A stretch of DNA of 64,000 nt from an uncultured Dysgonomonas sp. (GCA_937995835.1 CALKIV010000082.1:55944-119943); one strand, 5' to 3'; counted from the first letter of the stretch, positions 34,560-44,659 are shown. The notes: a model not told the origin generated them from the sequence alone. Numbers and translations are program-made.

Positions 34560-34844
34560 TTAACGCTCTAGTTCTTCTATCTTCTTTCTAAACCCTTGTA
34601 GATGTTTTTGCAAATCCTCGTTCAATTTAGAGAAATACATCTTTACTCTACCTTTCACATGTTTCCCTTCGCGTACACTGATGCGCTTGAGTAAATCACT
34701 TTCTATTGCTAAGATTTCGTTTAGTAGCATCTTGGCCTTGTCTCCATTTGCATTCACAGCAAATAGTTCATAGAAGAAAATTTCTTGATACAATTCATTG
34801 AAGTTTTTCTTCATTTTCTTTTTTAAACATTTTCTACTTTTCAT
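34560..34844 (-). CDS. Small helical protein, unknown function
   Basis: 94 residues from ATG 34844, or 84 from ATG 34814 (MKKNFNELYQEIFF), which drops the very basic leader MKSRKCLKKK. Mostly alpha-helical, highly charged, ending in a Lys/Glu helix (LQKHLQGFRKKIEELER). I do not recognise a family. It heads the operon with the acyltransferase, nitrilase and META genes (gap 2 bp). A -7 box TACCTTTG is present at 34953-34946 on the minus strand, before the start. Confidence 0.65.
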   Translation of the reverse strand: MKSRKCLKKKMKKNFNELYQEIFFYELFAVNANGDKAKMLLNEILAIESDLLKRISVREGKHVKGRVKMYFSKLNEDLQKHLQGFRKKIEELER

Positions 34845-35009
34845 ATCTTATTTTGTCTATTATTCTGAAGTTTTATTCGTATATTTATAAATGTATTTTT
34901 TACATATAAATAGAATATGGATAACACATTACTTTAATTAGAATACAAAGGTAACTAAAATAAAGCTGTTGGTTTGTTTTTGACACGCCAAAATAGTTAT
35001 TTATATTAC

Positions 35010-36689
35010 ATGTCTAAAACGAATTACATTATGAGTCAAGAAAAAAACAAAACAGTACCTGATTATGTTTTTGAAACAAGTTGGGAGGTTTGTAATATTG
35101 TAGGAGGAATATATACCGTCCTATCTTCCAGGGCACAAACGATGATGAAAGAATATGGAGACAATGTAGTCTTTATCGGTCCTGAGTTGTGGAAAGAAAC
35201 ACCAAATAAAGTATTCAAAGAAGATAAAAAACTTCTAGCAGCATGGAAAGAGCATGCCGAAAAGGAAGACAATCTAAAGATAAGGGTAGGGCGATGGCAA
35301 GTGCCCGGCAAACCAATTGCTGTATTAGTAGAATTTAATGAATTCTATGCGAAGAAAGAGGAACTATATGGTCATATGTGGCATCGATATGGAGTGGATT
35401 CATTGCATGCATATGGTGATTACGACGAGGCTTGCATGTTTGCTTATGCAACAGGAAAAGTGATAGAAAGCATTTATAATTACCACAAGCTAGAAGATAA
35501 AAATGTAGTAGCGCACTTCAATGAGTGGATGCTTGGTATGGGTGCTCTGTATGTTAGTGAGCATTTACCGAAGGTAGGTACCTTATTTACTACGCATGCC
35601 ACTACTGTTGGTCGCTCCATCGCTGCTAATGGAAAACCTTTGTATAACCAATTGGCGAAATACAATGGTGATCAGATGGCTTCAGAACTCAATGTGGAAG
35701 CAAAGCACTCGTTGGAAAAGACTACAGCTCACGCTGTAGATTGCTTTACCACTGTTAGTGCAATAACAGCCAGAGAAAGTAAACAACTGTTGGGGAGAGA
35801 TCCTTTGGTGACACCGAACGGGTTTGAAAAAGGATTTATTCCTAAGGGGAAAAAATATGATGAGAAGAAGGATGCTGCAAGACAAAAGTTGATTCATGTA
35901 GCAGAAAGGCTATTAGGATATAAGCTGAAGAAAGATGCCTTGTTGATTGGGACAAGTGGTCGTTATGAATATAGAAACAAGGGACTTGACGTTTTTGTAG
36001 ACTCATTGGCTAGACTGCGAGAGGTGAAGCAATTGAAAAAAGAAGTTGTAGCCTTCATTATGGTGCCGGCATGGGTAAAAGAACCAAGACAAGATCTTAT
36101 AGATCAGTTACAGGTTAAACAGTCAGAAGTGAAGCCTCTGCCAGAACCATACATTACGCACTGGCTACATGATATGGAGCATGATAATATCATCAATCAG
36201 ATGAAATATCTTAACATCCACAATCAAAAAGAAGACAAGGTTAAAATAATCTTTGTGCCTTCATATCTCAAAGGAGATGACGGAATATTTGACATGACTT
36301 ATTATGATCTTTTGATAGGTTTGGAGCTAACTGTATTTCCTTCTTACTATGAGCCATGGGGGTATACTCCGCATGAAAGTATTGCTTTTTCAGTACCTAC
36401 AATCACGACATCTCTAGCTGGTTTTGGCATGTGGATGTATCGTGAGGGCGATAAGAGAGGAATGGATGATGGGGCAGAAGTTATTGTAAGAGATGATTAT
36501 AACTTCTTGGAAGCATCAAGCGATATTTGTAATAGAATATTTGAGATGACTACTAAAACTCCAAAACAAGAAACAGAATTAAGAAAAAAGGCTTTGGAGA
36601 GGGCAAATCTTGCAGACTGGGAGCATTTCTTTGTATATTACGAAAAAGCATATAGTATTGCACTAGAGGCTGCAAAAACAAGAAATTAA
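35010..36689 (+). CDS. Glycogen synthase, GT3-like
   Basis: About 559 residues from ATG 35010; ATG 35031 (MSQEKNK) is an equal alternative, and a TTG at 34974 is unlikely. Extends alpha-1,4-glucan from a nucleotide sugar. The protein is of the eukaryote-like GT3 type found in Bacteroidetes, not the GT5 type: FETSWEVCNIVGGIYTVLSS near the N-terminus, HFNEWMLG and FTTHATTVGRS in the middle, and the two-Glu motif FPSYYEPWGYTPHESIA near the C-terminus. It is followed 110 bp later by the alpha-glucan phosphorylase gene; together they make and break glycogen. Confidence 0.92.
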   Translation: MSKTNYIMSQEKNKTVPDYVFETSWEVCNIVGGIYTVLSSRAQTMMKEYGDNVVFIGPELWKETPNKVFKEDKKLLAAWKEHAEKEDNLKIRVGRWQVPGKPIAVLVEFNEFYAKKEELYGHMWHRYGVDSLHAYGDYDEACMFAYATGKVIESIYNYHKLEDKNVVAHFNEWMLGMGALYVSEHLPKVGTLFTTHATTVGRSIAANGKPLYNQLAKYNGDQMASELNVEAKHSLEKTTAHAVDCFTTVSAITARESKQLLGRDPLVTPNGFEKGFIPKGKKYDEKKDAARQKLIHVAERLLGYKLKKDALLIGTSGRYEYRNKGLDVFVDSLARLREVKQLKKEVVAFIMVPAWVKEPRQDLIDQLQVKQSEVKPLPEPYITHWLHDMEHDNIINQMKYLNIHNQKEDKVKIIFVPSYLKGDDGIFDMTYYDLLIGLELTVFPSYYEPWGYTPHESIAFSVPTITTSLAGFGMWMYREGDKRGMDDGAEVIVRDDYNFLEASSDICNRIFEMTTKTPKQETELRKKALERANLADWEHFFVYYEKAYSIALEAAKTRN

Positions 36690-36799
36690 CACGAAAATAT
36701 ATTAATCAAAAATTATAAGAATCAGTATGCTAATGATTTTATAGCCCTAAAAGGTTATTTACTGATTCTGTATGGCACTAAAACAAAAACTATTAACGT

Positions 36800-39382
36800 A
36801 TGAAAATTAAAACTAGTTATTCTAATCAACCTGTATGGCGAAAAGTACACACTTTGGTAAAGCTTCCAAAAGAGTTGGAGCCATTGGAAAAAATCGCCAA
36901 GAATATATGGTGGGTATGGAATGACGATGCACAAAATCTCTTTCAAGAACTAGACAGCAACCTTTGGCACAAATCGGATAATAATCCAGTAGTGCTTCTA
37001 GAAAATCTATCGTATGCAAGAATCGAAGAAATCGTTGCTGACAAAGCTTTGATGACTAAAGTGAAGGCTGTGTGTGATAGCTTCGATAAGTACATAGCAA
37101 AACCATATGATAAAGCAAAAACATCTGTAGCATATTTCAGTATGGAGTATGGCTTTACTCATATATTAAAAATATATTCAGGAGGACTCGGAGTGTTAGC
37201 TGGCGACTATCTAAAAGAAGCTAGTGACAGTTGTGTCGATTTAACAGGTGTTGGATTCTTGTATAGATATGGATATTTTTCTCAAACAATATCTCCTGAC
37301 GGGCAGCAAGTAGCAAACCTAGATACTCAATCTTTTAATGAACTTCCTGTTGAACAGGTATTCAATGAAGATGGTAATCCTATGGTTTTGGCTGTTCCAT
37401 ATCCAGGAAGATCTGTATATGCAAACATTTGGAAAGTGAATGTAGGACGCATTACGCTATATCTACTCGATACTGATACAGACTTGAATAGTGAGTACGA
37501 TCGTTCTATCACTCACCAACTATATGGAGGAGATTGGGAAAACAGAATGAAGCAAGAGATATTACTAGGAATGGGAGGTATTTTGCTTCTAAACAAACTA
37601 GGTATAAAGAAAGATGTGTACCATTGCAACGAAGGACATGCTGCATTCATCAATGTACAACGTCTTCTAGATCTTATTGAAGGTGCCGGATTGACATTCA
37701 ACCAAGCATTGGAGGTCGTACGCTCGTCAGGGCTTTATACTGTGCATACGCCAGTACCTGCAGGGCATGACTATTTTGATGAAGGCTTGCTTGGGAAATA
37801 TCTTGGAAGTATCCCTGAAAGGTTAGGTCTGTCTTGGCAAGAATTTATTGATATGGGACGTGAAGTTCCAGGATCGGATGAAAAATTCTGTATGAGTACA
37901 TTCGCTCTCAATACATGTCAGGAAGCCAATGGGGTAAGCTTACTTCATGGTATTGTTTCTAGAGAGATGTTCCAGCCGATTTGGCCATCGTACTTTGCTG
38001 AAGAGTTGCATGTTGGTCATGTGACAAATGGAGTGCATATGCCTACATGGACAACAGAAGAAATGAAAAAAATCTATAACAGATATTTTGACAAATCTTG
38101 GACAGAAGACCAATCTAATGTAGATATCTGGGAAGCTATTCAAAAAGTTCCTGATGAAGAACTATGGAATGCTCGTTTGACATTGAAGAAAAAACTGTTG
38201 AACTTCATGCAAGGTACCATGACTGATGGATTGCTTAAGAGTCAAAGAGCTCCTTCTGATATTATAAACTTTGCTACACAAATCAATCCGAATGCTCTTC
38301 TTGTTGGTTTTGGACGTAGATTTGCGACCTATAAACGAGCTCATCTTTTATTTATGGACTTGGACCGTCTTGCAAAACTCGTTAACAACGAAGAAAGACC
38401 TATTCAATTCCTATTTACAGGAAAAGCTCACCCTGCTGATGGTGGAGGACAAGGATTGATCAAACATATTATTGAAATTTCCAGAAGACCTGAGTTTGTA
38501 GGAAAAATAATTTTCCTTGAAAATTATGATATGCGATTGGCTAAACATCTTATTCCAGGTGTTGATATCTGGCTAAATACGCCAACTCGTCCGTTAGAAG
38601 CTTCAGGTACATCAGGGCAAAAAGCAATCATGAATGGGGTAATAAATTTCTCTGTTCTTGATGGATGGTGGTATGAAGGTTATCAAGAAAATGCAGGTTG
38701 GAAACTTACAGATAAGCGTACGTATACTAATCAAGAGTATCAAGATGAGCTAGATGCTGTAACGATATACAATACATTTGAAAAGAAGATCTTGCCTCTC
38801 TATTATGCTAAAAATACCAAGGGATACTCTCCTGAGTGGATGCAGTATGTGAAGAATACGATTGGAGAGGTGGCTCCAAGATTCACGATGAAGAGGATGA
38901 TTGATGATTATATCGAAAAGTTTTATAAGAAACTCGCCAAGCGTCATTCACTATTGATGGCTAATGACTATGCGAAAGCAAAAGATCTTGCAGCTAAAAA
39001 AGAAGATACAGCTGCCAAATGGGATTCTATATCTGTCGTTAGTGCTACTTTCTTAGATAGCGAACATCCTTCTGCTACGGGAGGACAAGTGAGTCTAACA
39101 GTGGGAGAGACTGTACGCGCAGAAGCTATCATTGATAAAGGTGAGATTAAAGGTGATCTAGGTTTAGATTGTATATTTACACAATATGATCCTGAGACAA
39201 AAACAAATAAATTCAATTCTGTATTAGAGTTTAAACTTGTAAAAGAAGAAGGTTCAAAATTACATTTTGTTCTATCTTCAACTGCTGATAAAGCGGGTAC
39301 GTTTAATTACGGTTTCCGTATATATCCTAAACATGAGGATATGCCACACAGAATGGACTTTGCTTATGTACATTGGATGTAA
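36800..39382 (+). CDS. glgP: Alpha-glucan phosphorylase, GT35
   Basis: 860 residues. Phosphorolyses alpha-1,4-glucan to glucose 1-phosphate. N-terminal DUF3417-type region (residues about 10-120, with EKIAKNIWWVWNDDAQNLF), then the phosphorylase fold. The pyridoxal-phosphate lysine is Lys608 in EASGTSGQKAIMNG. Further motifs: GGLGVLAGDYLKEASD, HCNEGHAAF and GFGRRFATYKRA. This short form lacks the animal-type N-terminal regulatory domain. The C-terminal 130 residues are a separate beta-rich domain, as in other Bacteroidetes members. Same strand as the upstream glycogen synthase gene, and closed by a strong bidirectional terminator. Confidence 0.94.
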   Translation: MKIKTSYSNQPVWRKVHTLVKLPKELEPLEKIAKNIWWVWNDDAQNLFQELDSNLWHKSDNNPVVLLENLSYARIEEIVADKALMTKVKAVCDSFDKYIAKPYDKAKTSVAYFSMEYGFTHILKIYSGGLGVLAGDYLKEASDSCVDLTGVGFLYRYGYFSQTISPDGQQVANLDTQSFNELPVEQVFNEDGNPMVLAVPYPGRSVYANIWKVNVGRITLYLLDTDTDLNSEYDRSITHQLYGGDWENRMKQEILLGMGGILLLNKLGIKKDVYHCNEGHAAFINVQRLLDLIEGAGLTFNQALEVVRSSGLYTVHTPVPAGHDYFDEGLLGKYLGSIPERLGLSWQEFIDMGREVPGSDEKFCMSTFALNTCQEANGVSLLHGIVSREMFQPIWPSYFAEELHVGHVTNGVHMPTWTTEEMKKIYNRYFDKSWTEDQSNVDIWEAIQKVPDEELWNARLTLKKKLLNFMQGTMTDGLLKSQRAPSDIINFATQINPNALLVGFGRRFATYKRAHLLFMDLDRLAKLVNNEERPIQFLFTGKAHPADGGGQGLIKHIIEISRRPEFVGKIIFLENYDMRLAKHLIPGVDIWLNTPTRPLEASGTSGQKAIMNGVINFSVLDGWWYEGYQENAGWKLTDKRTYTNQEYQDELDAVTIYNTFEKKILPLYYAKNTKGYSPEWMQYVKNTIGEVAPRFTMKRMIDDYIEKFYKKLAKRHSLLMANDYAKAKDLAAKKEDTAAKWDSISVVSATFLDSEHPSATGGQVSLTVGETVRAEAIIDKGEIKGDLGLDCIFTQYDPETKTNKFNSVLEFKLVKEEGSKLHFVLSSTADKAGTFNYGFRIYPKHEDMPHRMDFAYVHWM

Positions 39383-39402
39383 TCTCCAGTAGTATAGCTA
39401 TA

Positions 39403-39432
39403 AAAAAAGTCTCCTTTTCAGGAGACTTTTTT
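39403..39432. terminator. Bidirectional terminator, glgP / mrp
   Basis: A 12-bp perfect stem AAAAAAGTCTCC / GGAGACTTTTTT with a 6-nt loop, between convergent genes. Confidence 0.93.
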
Positions 39433-39445
39433 ATCATAAGACTTT

Positions 39446-40561
39446 TTATTTCTTTATTGTGACTTCTACTTTTTCAGTTGGTTTCATTGCTGAATTTCGC
39501 TCTTCTACGGCAGCTACTAGTTTGTCTGCCAAGTCGGCAAAAGCCATTCCTGTAATAGAATCCTGATTTAATGCTACAGGTTTGCCTTTGTCCCCTCCTT
39601 CACGGATGCTTTGTACAATAGGAATCTGTCCAAGTAAATTTGTTCCTACTTCTTCAGCCAGATTTTTCACTCCATCTTTTCCGAAGATATAGTATTTGTT
39701 ATCAGGAAGTTCGGCAGGTGTAAACCATGACATGTTTTCAACTAATCCAAGGATAGGAACATTTACTTTATCATTTGTAAACATATCTATTCCCTTTCTA
39801 GCATCAGCCAAAGCAACATCTTGAGGGGTGCTAACCACAACTGTGCCAGTAATTCCAAGTGTTTGGATTAAGGTTAAGTGAATATCACTAGTGCCCGGAG
39901 GTGTGTCTACAAGAAAGTAGTCAAGTTCGCCCCAGTTGGCATCTGTAATCAGTTGTTTTAGAGCATTCCCTGCTAATGTTCCTCTCCAAACAATGGCGTT
40001 GTCTTTTTCGACAAAAAAGCCCATCGAAAGCATTTTTATCCCATACTTTTCAATTGGGGCGATCATTTGTCTGTCCTCTATAGTGTCAATCAGAGGTCTG
40101 GCATCTTCTTCATCAAACATTTTAGGTAGCGATGGACCAAAGATATCTGCATCCAGCAATCCTACTTTATAGCCTTTTTGAGCTAAAGCAACAGCTAGGT
40201 TTACGCTGATAGTGCTTTTCCCAACTCCCCCTTTGCCGGAAGAAATGGCTATGATGTTTTTTACATTTGGTAGTATGGGATGCACCTTTGGCGCTGCTTG
40301 AGGTTTCGAAACCACCTCAATATTTCCTTTAATGTCAATGTTCTTGTCTACAAAAGTCAAGATAGCTGTTTCGGCAGCCTTTACCACCGACTTCATAAAT
40401 GGATCGTTGGGTTTGTCGAACAACATGGAAAAACTCACCTTGTTGCCTTCTATTTGTATATCATCAGACACAAATCCCATTTCCACAATATCCTTCCCTG
40501 TTCCAGGGTAGCGCACTGTTTTCAGTGCATCTAATATTTGTTTTGAAGATATTTTTGTCAT
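39446..40561 (-). CDS. mrp: Mrp/ApbC-family P-loop ATPase
   Basis: 371 residues. N-terminal MIP18 (DUF59) domain (1-about 90), then a ParA/NBP35-type ATPase with deviant Walker A SGKGGVGKST at about 107-116, LLDADIFGPSLP and the LVDTPPGTSD switch. Family members carry [4Fe-4S] clusters using a CxxC motif; here that segment reads ENMSWFTPAELPDNKYYIFG and no Cys occurs anywhere in the protein. Either the cluster-carrier role is lost, or the family works otherwise in this lineage. Third gene of a likely ABC exporter-trmB-mrp minus-strand unit, 85 bp after trmB. Confidence 0.92.
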   Translation of the reverse strand: MTKISSKQILDALKTVRYPGTGKDIVEMGFVSDDIQIEGNKVSFSMLFDKPNDPFMKSVVKAAETAILTFVDKNIDIKGNIEVVSKPQAAPKVHPILPNVKNIIAISSGKGGVGKSTISVNLAVALAQKGYKVGLLDADIFGPSLPKMFDEEDARPLIDTIEDRQMIAPIEKYGIKMLSMGFFVEKDNAIVWRGTLAGNALKQLITDANWGELDYFLVDTPPGTSDIHLTLIQTLGITGTVVVSTPQDVALADARKGIDMFTNDKVNVPILGLVENMSWFTPAELPDNKYYIFGKDGVKNLAEEVGTNLLGQIPIVQSIREGGDKGKPVALNQDSITGMAFADLADKLVAAVEERNSAMKPTEKVEVTIKK

Positions 40562-40646
40562 AATTATTATTTTGAAATATTATTAATCAGTATCGTATTC
40601 CGATTGGCTTGATAATGTCAATTCAGTTTTTTTATTGTAAAGCTTT

Positions 40647-41420
40647 TCATTTTGCTGTTCGGCTATGAGCTATACTTTGAGAGTTATTTCTCCCAAAACT
40701 TCGGTATTCGTCTTTGTCTATCTCTATTTCAGGTTCAATCCATTGCTCTCTGTCTTGGCATTCAAACTGCAAATATTTTATAGTTAAACCTCTTGAAAGC
40801 CATTGTTGTTCGTAGAAAGTTTGAATACCTAATATTTTATCATTCTCCAAGGCTGGATCATTATACAGATTGATTGATTTGATATGTATAGGCAATTTGT
40901 TTTCCTCAGCCATTGCTGTAGTGTAGGTAAACATAAAGTTGCTATCAGTCTTGAGATGGATGAGCCCATTGCTCTTTAATATCCTTCTATATAATTTCAT
41001 AAAACGACTAGATGTCATTCTCTTGTTCACTTTTTTCATTTGAGGATCAGGGAAAGTGATCCATATTTCAGCAATTTCTCCTTCTTCAAAGAAGTTTTCT
41101 ATCAATTCGATATGTGTGCGAAGAAATGCCACATTTTTCATTTCTAGTTCTAGAGCTTCTGTTGCCCCCGACCACATACGTGCCCCTTTTATGTCTAATC
41201 CTATGAAGTTCTTCTCTGGAAAAAGTTTTGCCAATCCCACGGTATACTCACCCTTTCCACAGCCAAGTTCAAGTACGATAGGATTGTCATTTCCGAAAAA
41301 CTCTTTATTCCATTTTCCTTTATTAGGAAAACCTTTTTCTTGTAAAACTGAAAATGGATACTGAAATACGTGTGGGTATTGATCCATATCAGCAAATTTA
41401 GAAAGTTTGTTTTTTGCCAT
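40647..41420 (-). CDS. trmB: tRNA (guanine46-N7)-methyltransferase
   Basis: 257 residues. SAM-binding motif LELGCGKGEYTVGLAKLFP, then FIGLDIKGARMW, and the TrmB signature ITFPDPQMKKVNKRMTS. Forms m7G46 in the variable loop of tRNAs. It is somewhat longer than the E. coli enzyme because of a basic N-terminus and C-terminal tail. The gene begins 15 bp after the ABC exporter gene. Confidence 0.95.
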   Translation of the reverse strand: MAKNKLSKFADMDQYPHVFQYPFSVLQEKGFPNKGKWNKEFFGNDNPIVLELGCGKGEYTVGLAKLFPEKNFIGLDIKGARMWSGATEALELEMKNVAFLRTHIELIENFFEEGEIAEIWITFPDPQMKKVNKRMTSSRFMKLYRRILKSNGLIHLKTDSNFMFTYTTAMAEENKLPIHIKSINLYNDPALENDKILGIQTFYEQQWLSRGLTIKYLQFECQDREQWIEPEIEIDKDEYRSFGRNNSQSIAHSRTAK

Positions 41421-41435
41421 TTCTACTCTAAATTT

Positions 41436-43256
41436 TTAAAATTGTTGCATATCACAAAGCTTTCTGTAAACTCCACTTAATGCATATAGATCTTCATGTT
41501 TGCCTTGCTCCACTATTTTGCCTTCATGCATCACACATATTTCATCTGCATTCTTGATGGTAGATAGTCGATGAGCAATGACAAGCGTTGTTCTGTTTTT
41601 CATCAAATTGTCGAGAGCATCTTGCACCAGCTTTTCAGATTCGGTGTCTAGTGCTGAGGTAGCTTCATCCAGAATCAGAATGTCAGGGTTTTTTAAGATC
41701 GCTCTAGCAATGCTGATTCGTTGACGTTGCCCTCCTGATAATTTACCTCCTCTGTCGCCGATGTTTGTATCATACCCTTCTTCAGACTCCATAATGAAAT
41801 CATGGGCATTAGCTATCTTGGCTGCCTCTATAACTTGCTCAAGCGTTGCACCTTCTACACCAAACGAAATATTGTTGAAGAAGGAATCGTTGAAAAGGAT
41901 GGCTTCTTGGTTCACATTGCCCATTAAGCCTCTAAGATCGTCCACTTTTAAGTCTTTGACATCATTGTCGTCAATGAAGATTCCCCCTTTTTGCACATCA
42001 TAGAAACGAGGAAGCAGATCAGCCATGGTGGATTTTCCTGAACCTGATTGACCAACCAAAGCCACTGTTTTGCCTTTTGGTACTGTCAGCGAAACATCTT
42101 TTATCACCCACTCGTTTTCATATTTGAACCAAATGTTGCGATAGCTGAATGCCTTGTCAAAAGTTGTTACTTTTGGTGCAACCGGGTCTTGTATCTCGTT
42201 TTCAGCTTTTAATATCTTATCTATTCTGTCCATCGAAGCCAACCCTCTTTGGATGGTATACATCGATTTTGAAAGATCTTTCGCAGGGTTGATGATCAAG
42301 TAAAATATGGTAAGATAATAGATAAAGCCACCTGCAGATATTGCATTATCATCACTCAGAATCAAAGTACCGCCATACCATAGTACAAAAGCGATGGTGA
42401 TAGTTCCCAGTAGCTCGCTCATTGGGTGTGCCAATTGTTGACGACGACCAATGCGAGTTGTTATTTTTCGATAAGATTCACTTGCATTATCGAATCTGTT
42501 TTTCATCTTCGATTCAGCATTGAATGCTTTAATGATTCTTAAACCACTAAGTGTTTCTTCCATTTGCGACATTAGTCCTCCCCACTGATCTTGGGCATCT
42601 TTTGATTGGCGTTTAAGGCTCTTTCCCACTTTTCCCATTGCTATCCCGGCAAGAGGAAGTAAGATAAGCACAAAAAGAGTCAACTGCCAGCTGAGATAGA
42701 TCATTGTTCCCAGATATACAGCAATCAGAATAGGATTTTTAACAAGCATATCTAAGGAGCTCATTACGGAGTTTTCAACTTCGTTTACGTCGCCTGTCAT
42801 TCGTGCCATAACATCCCCTTTTTGTTCGTTGGAGAAGAAGCTCAAAGGAAGAGATAAAATTTTGTCATTAATTTGCTTCCTGATATCTCTAACTACCCCT
42901 GTTCGTATACCTACCATGAAGTGTGCACTCAAATACATGGTTGCAGTACGGAAGAATGTCATCAGAATGAGGTATAGAGCCAATAAAATTAGTGTGACTG
43001 TACCACCATTGGAAGAAGCTATGGAAGATATATACCAGTAGGCGTTGTTCTTGATGATATCAAGGTTGAGGCCATCCCAAGGCATAAACTCATAGACGGT
43101 TTTGTTGACCTTAAAGAGCATTTCCAATATGGGAATGATGGCTGCAAAGGTGAATACACTGGTTATAGCACTGAGGATATTGAAAAGAATATTTAGAAAC
43201 ACCTCTTTTTTGTATGGAGGAATAAATCTCTTCAATAGCGAAACTAAATCTTTCAT
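41436..43256 (-). CDS. MsbA-like ABC exporter
   Basis: 606 residues: fused six-helix membrane domain (about 1-330) and nucleotide-binding domain. Walker A GQSGSGKST, signature LSGGQRQRISIARA, Walker B ILILDEATSALD, and the H-loop VIAHRLST are all intact. Likely a homodimeric exporter of lipid A-core or another lipid/drug (MsbA-type), as in many Bacteroides. The substrate cannot be deduced. First gene of the minus-strand unit with trmB and mrp. Confidence 0.92.
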   Translation of the reverse strand: MKDLVSLLKRFIPPYKKEVFLNILFNILSAITSVFTFAAIIPILEMLFKVNKTVYEFMPWDGLNLDIIKNNAYWYISSIASSNGGTVTLILLALYLILMTFFRTATMYLSAHFMVGIRTGVVRDIRKQINDKILSLPLSFFSNEQKGDVMARMTGDVNEVENSVMSSLDMLVKNPILIAVYLGTMIYLSWQLTLFVLILLPLAGIAMGKVGKSLKRQSKDAQDQWGGLMSQMEETLSGLRIIKAFNAESKMKNRFDNASESYRKITTRIGRRQQLAHPMSELLGTITIAFVLWYGGTLILSDDNAISAGGFIYYLTIFYLIINPAKDLSKSMYTIQRGLASMDRIDKILKAENEIQDPVAPKVTTFDKAFSYRNIWFKYENEWVIKDVSLTVPKGKTVALVGQSGSGKSTMADLLPRFYDVQKGGIFIDDNDVKDLKVDDLRGLMGNVNQEAILFNDSFFNNISFGVEGATLEQVIEAAKIANAHDFIMESEEGYDTNIGDRGGKLSGGQRQRISIARAILKNPDILILDEATSALDTESEKLVQDALDNLMKNRTTLVIAHRLSTIKNADEICVMHEGKIVEQGKHEDLYALSGVYRKLCDMQQF

Positions 43257-43384
43257 TCGATTCTTTAAATGATTATTGACACCTACTAAAATTCAGGGCG
43301 CAAGTTAGTCATAAATCTTTTCTAAATATACCTCGTTTACGGATATTTAGGCTTTTGCACTGTCAATGTCTGTTTGTGGGAGAG

Positions 43385-43972
43385 TTATTTAATTTCCTTC
43401 TTTGTGATTTCATCTCTCAGAATGGAAGCCAACTCATAGTCTTCTTTGCTCAATGCCTCTTTCAGTTGTTCCTCTAGCTCTTCCACACTTTGCAGTGAAA
43501 AATCGTAAGGACTATCTTTTAGGTCATCATCTCTATGTTCTCTAGCTTCAAGCTCTTTGTCATCAATCACAACAGCTAATTTTTGCATGATAGCCTCTGT
43601 GGTGTAGATCGGAGAGCCTGTTCTGATGGCAATGGCTATGGCGTCAGAGGTTCTAGAGTCTATCTCTACTAATTGTTCTCCATCAGTGAGTATCAGCTTA
43701 GAATGAAATACACCATCAATAAACTCGTAGATAAATACCTCGTTGAGAGTAATGTGAAAGCTATCCATTATTGGCCCAAAAAGGTCGTGCGTCAAAGGTC
43801 GGGGAGGGGATATGTGTTGGAGTCTGAAAGCTATGGACTGGGCTTCTGGTGCACCAACAACAATCATCAGCCGTCTAATGCCCTCCTCTTCTGATAGCAC
43901 CAACCCGTATGTCCCTGATTGTGTCTGATTAAACGAAAAACCTAGTACTGTTAATTTAACTTTTTCACTCAT
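43385..43972 (-). CDS. Bifunctional nuclease family protein with UVR motif
   Basis: 195 residues from ATG 43972 (MSEKVKLTVLGFS); the longer frame from 44059 adds a leader without support. DUF151/BFN domain at about 1-140 (QTQSGTYGLVLSEEEGIRRL, IVVGAPEAQSIAFRLQ, DSRTSDAIAIAIR), which in plants and bacteria shows RNase and DNase activity. A UVR motif follows at the C-terminus (LEEQLKEALSKEDYELASILRDEI), as in UvrB. This domain pair is common in Bacteroidetes; cellular role unknown. A -7 box TATATTTG lies at 44010-44003 on the minus strand. Confidence 0.9.
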   Translation of the reverse strand: MSEKVKLTVLGFSFNQTQSGTYGLVLSEEEGIRRLMIVVGAPEAQSIAFRLQHISPPRPLTHDLFGPIMDSFHITLNEVFIYEFIDGVFHSKLILTDGEQLVEIDSRTSDAIAIAIRTGSPIYTTEAIMQKLAVVIDDKELEAREHRDDDLKDSPYDFSLQSVEELEEQLKEALSKEDYELASILRDEITKKEIK

Positions 43973-44098
43973 CTCTACTTCTTTCCCTTTTGTTACTATA
44001 ATCAAATATATACATAAATATTGTATTCTTAGATTCCTTTTGAAACTAATATTGACCAAAATAGGAGTAAAACTACTTTTTCGGAGGATAAAAAATAT

Positions 44099-44106
44099 TA
44101 ACTTTG
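44099..44106 (+). promoter_or_regulatory. Candidate -7 box for gtrA-like gene
   Basis: TAACTTTG; no good TTG at -33. About 80 bp before the start codon. Confidence 0.4.
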
Positions 44107-44185
44107 CCCCGCTTCATCCATCCTTGATGCTATGTCTTGTGATTATGAGATAATGTATATTTAAAATTCATAGATAAAATAGATA

Positions 44186-44659
44186 ATGATAGAACAACTA
44201 ACCACTCTTTTAAAAAGCAATGCATTTAAACAATTAATTAAATATGGTGTTGTAGGACTTGTGGGGCTTGTTATAGATATGGGGTTGTTTTGGATTCTCA
44301 ATGATCATCTGAAAATACAGTACTCATTTACGGGCAATATAGAATCAATATTTGGAGGCTATTTTGCCTATGATACTATAAATACTTCTATTTCTCATAT
44401 CATTAGTTCGGTAATAGCTATTACTAATAACTTTATCTTGAATAGCTATTTTACATTTAAGGTTACTGATCAGAAGGTCAGGCGTTTCCTGTCTTTTTTT
44501 GGTATTGCTGCAGTAGGACTTGCTGTTAGTACATCACTATTGCTGTTCTTCGTAGAGGTAGTGGGCTTTCCTGATATGCTGGCAAAGTTTGTAGCTGTTG
44601 TTATTGTGGCAATGCTGCAATTCGGCTTTAATAAATTCTTCACCTTTAAGCGATCTTGA
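44186..44659 (+). CDS. GtrA-family membrane protein
   Basis: 157 residues, four membrane helices. KYGVVGLVGLVIDMGLFWIL is the family-like opening; the second half shows NNFILNSYFTFK, typical of GtrA (PF04138), and FGFNKFFTFKRS at the end. Members flip undecaprenyl-phosphate-sugars or help modify surface glycans. It is followed by the gene of another membrane protein, 120 bp on. Confidence 0.88.
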   Translation: MIEQLTTLLKSNAFKQLIKYGVVGLVGLVIDMGLFWILNDHLKIQYSFTGNIESIFGGYFAYDTINTSISHIISSVIAITNNFILNSYFTFKVTDQKVRRFLSFFGIAAVGLAVSTSLLLFFVEVVGFPDMLAKFVAVVIVAMLQFGFNKFFTFKRS

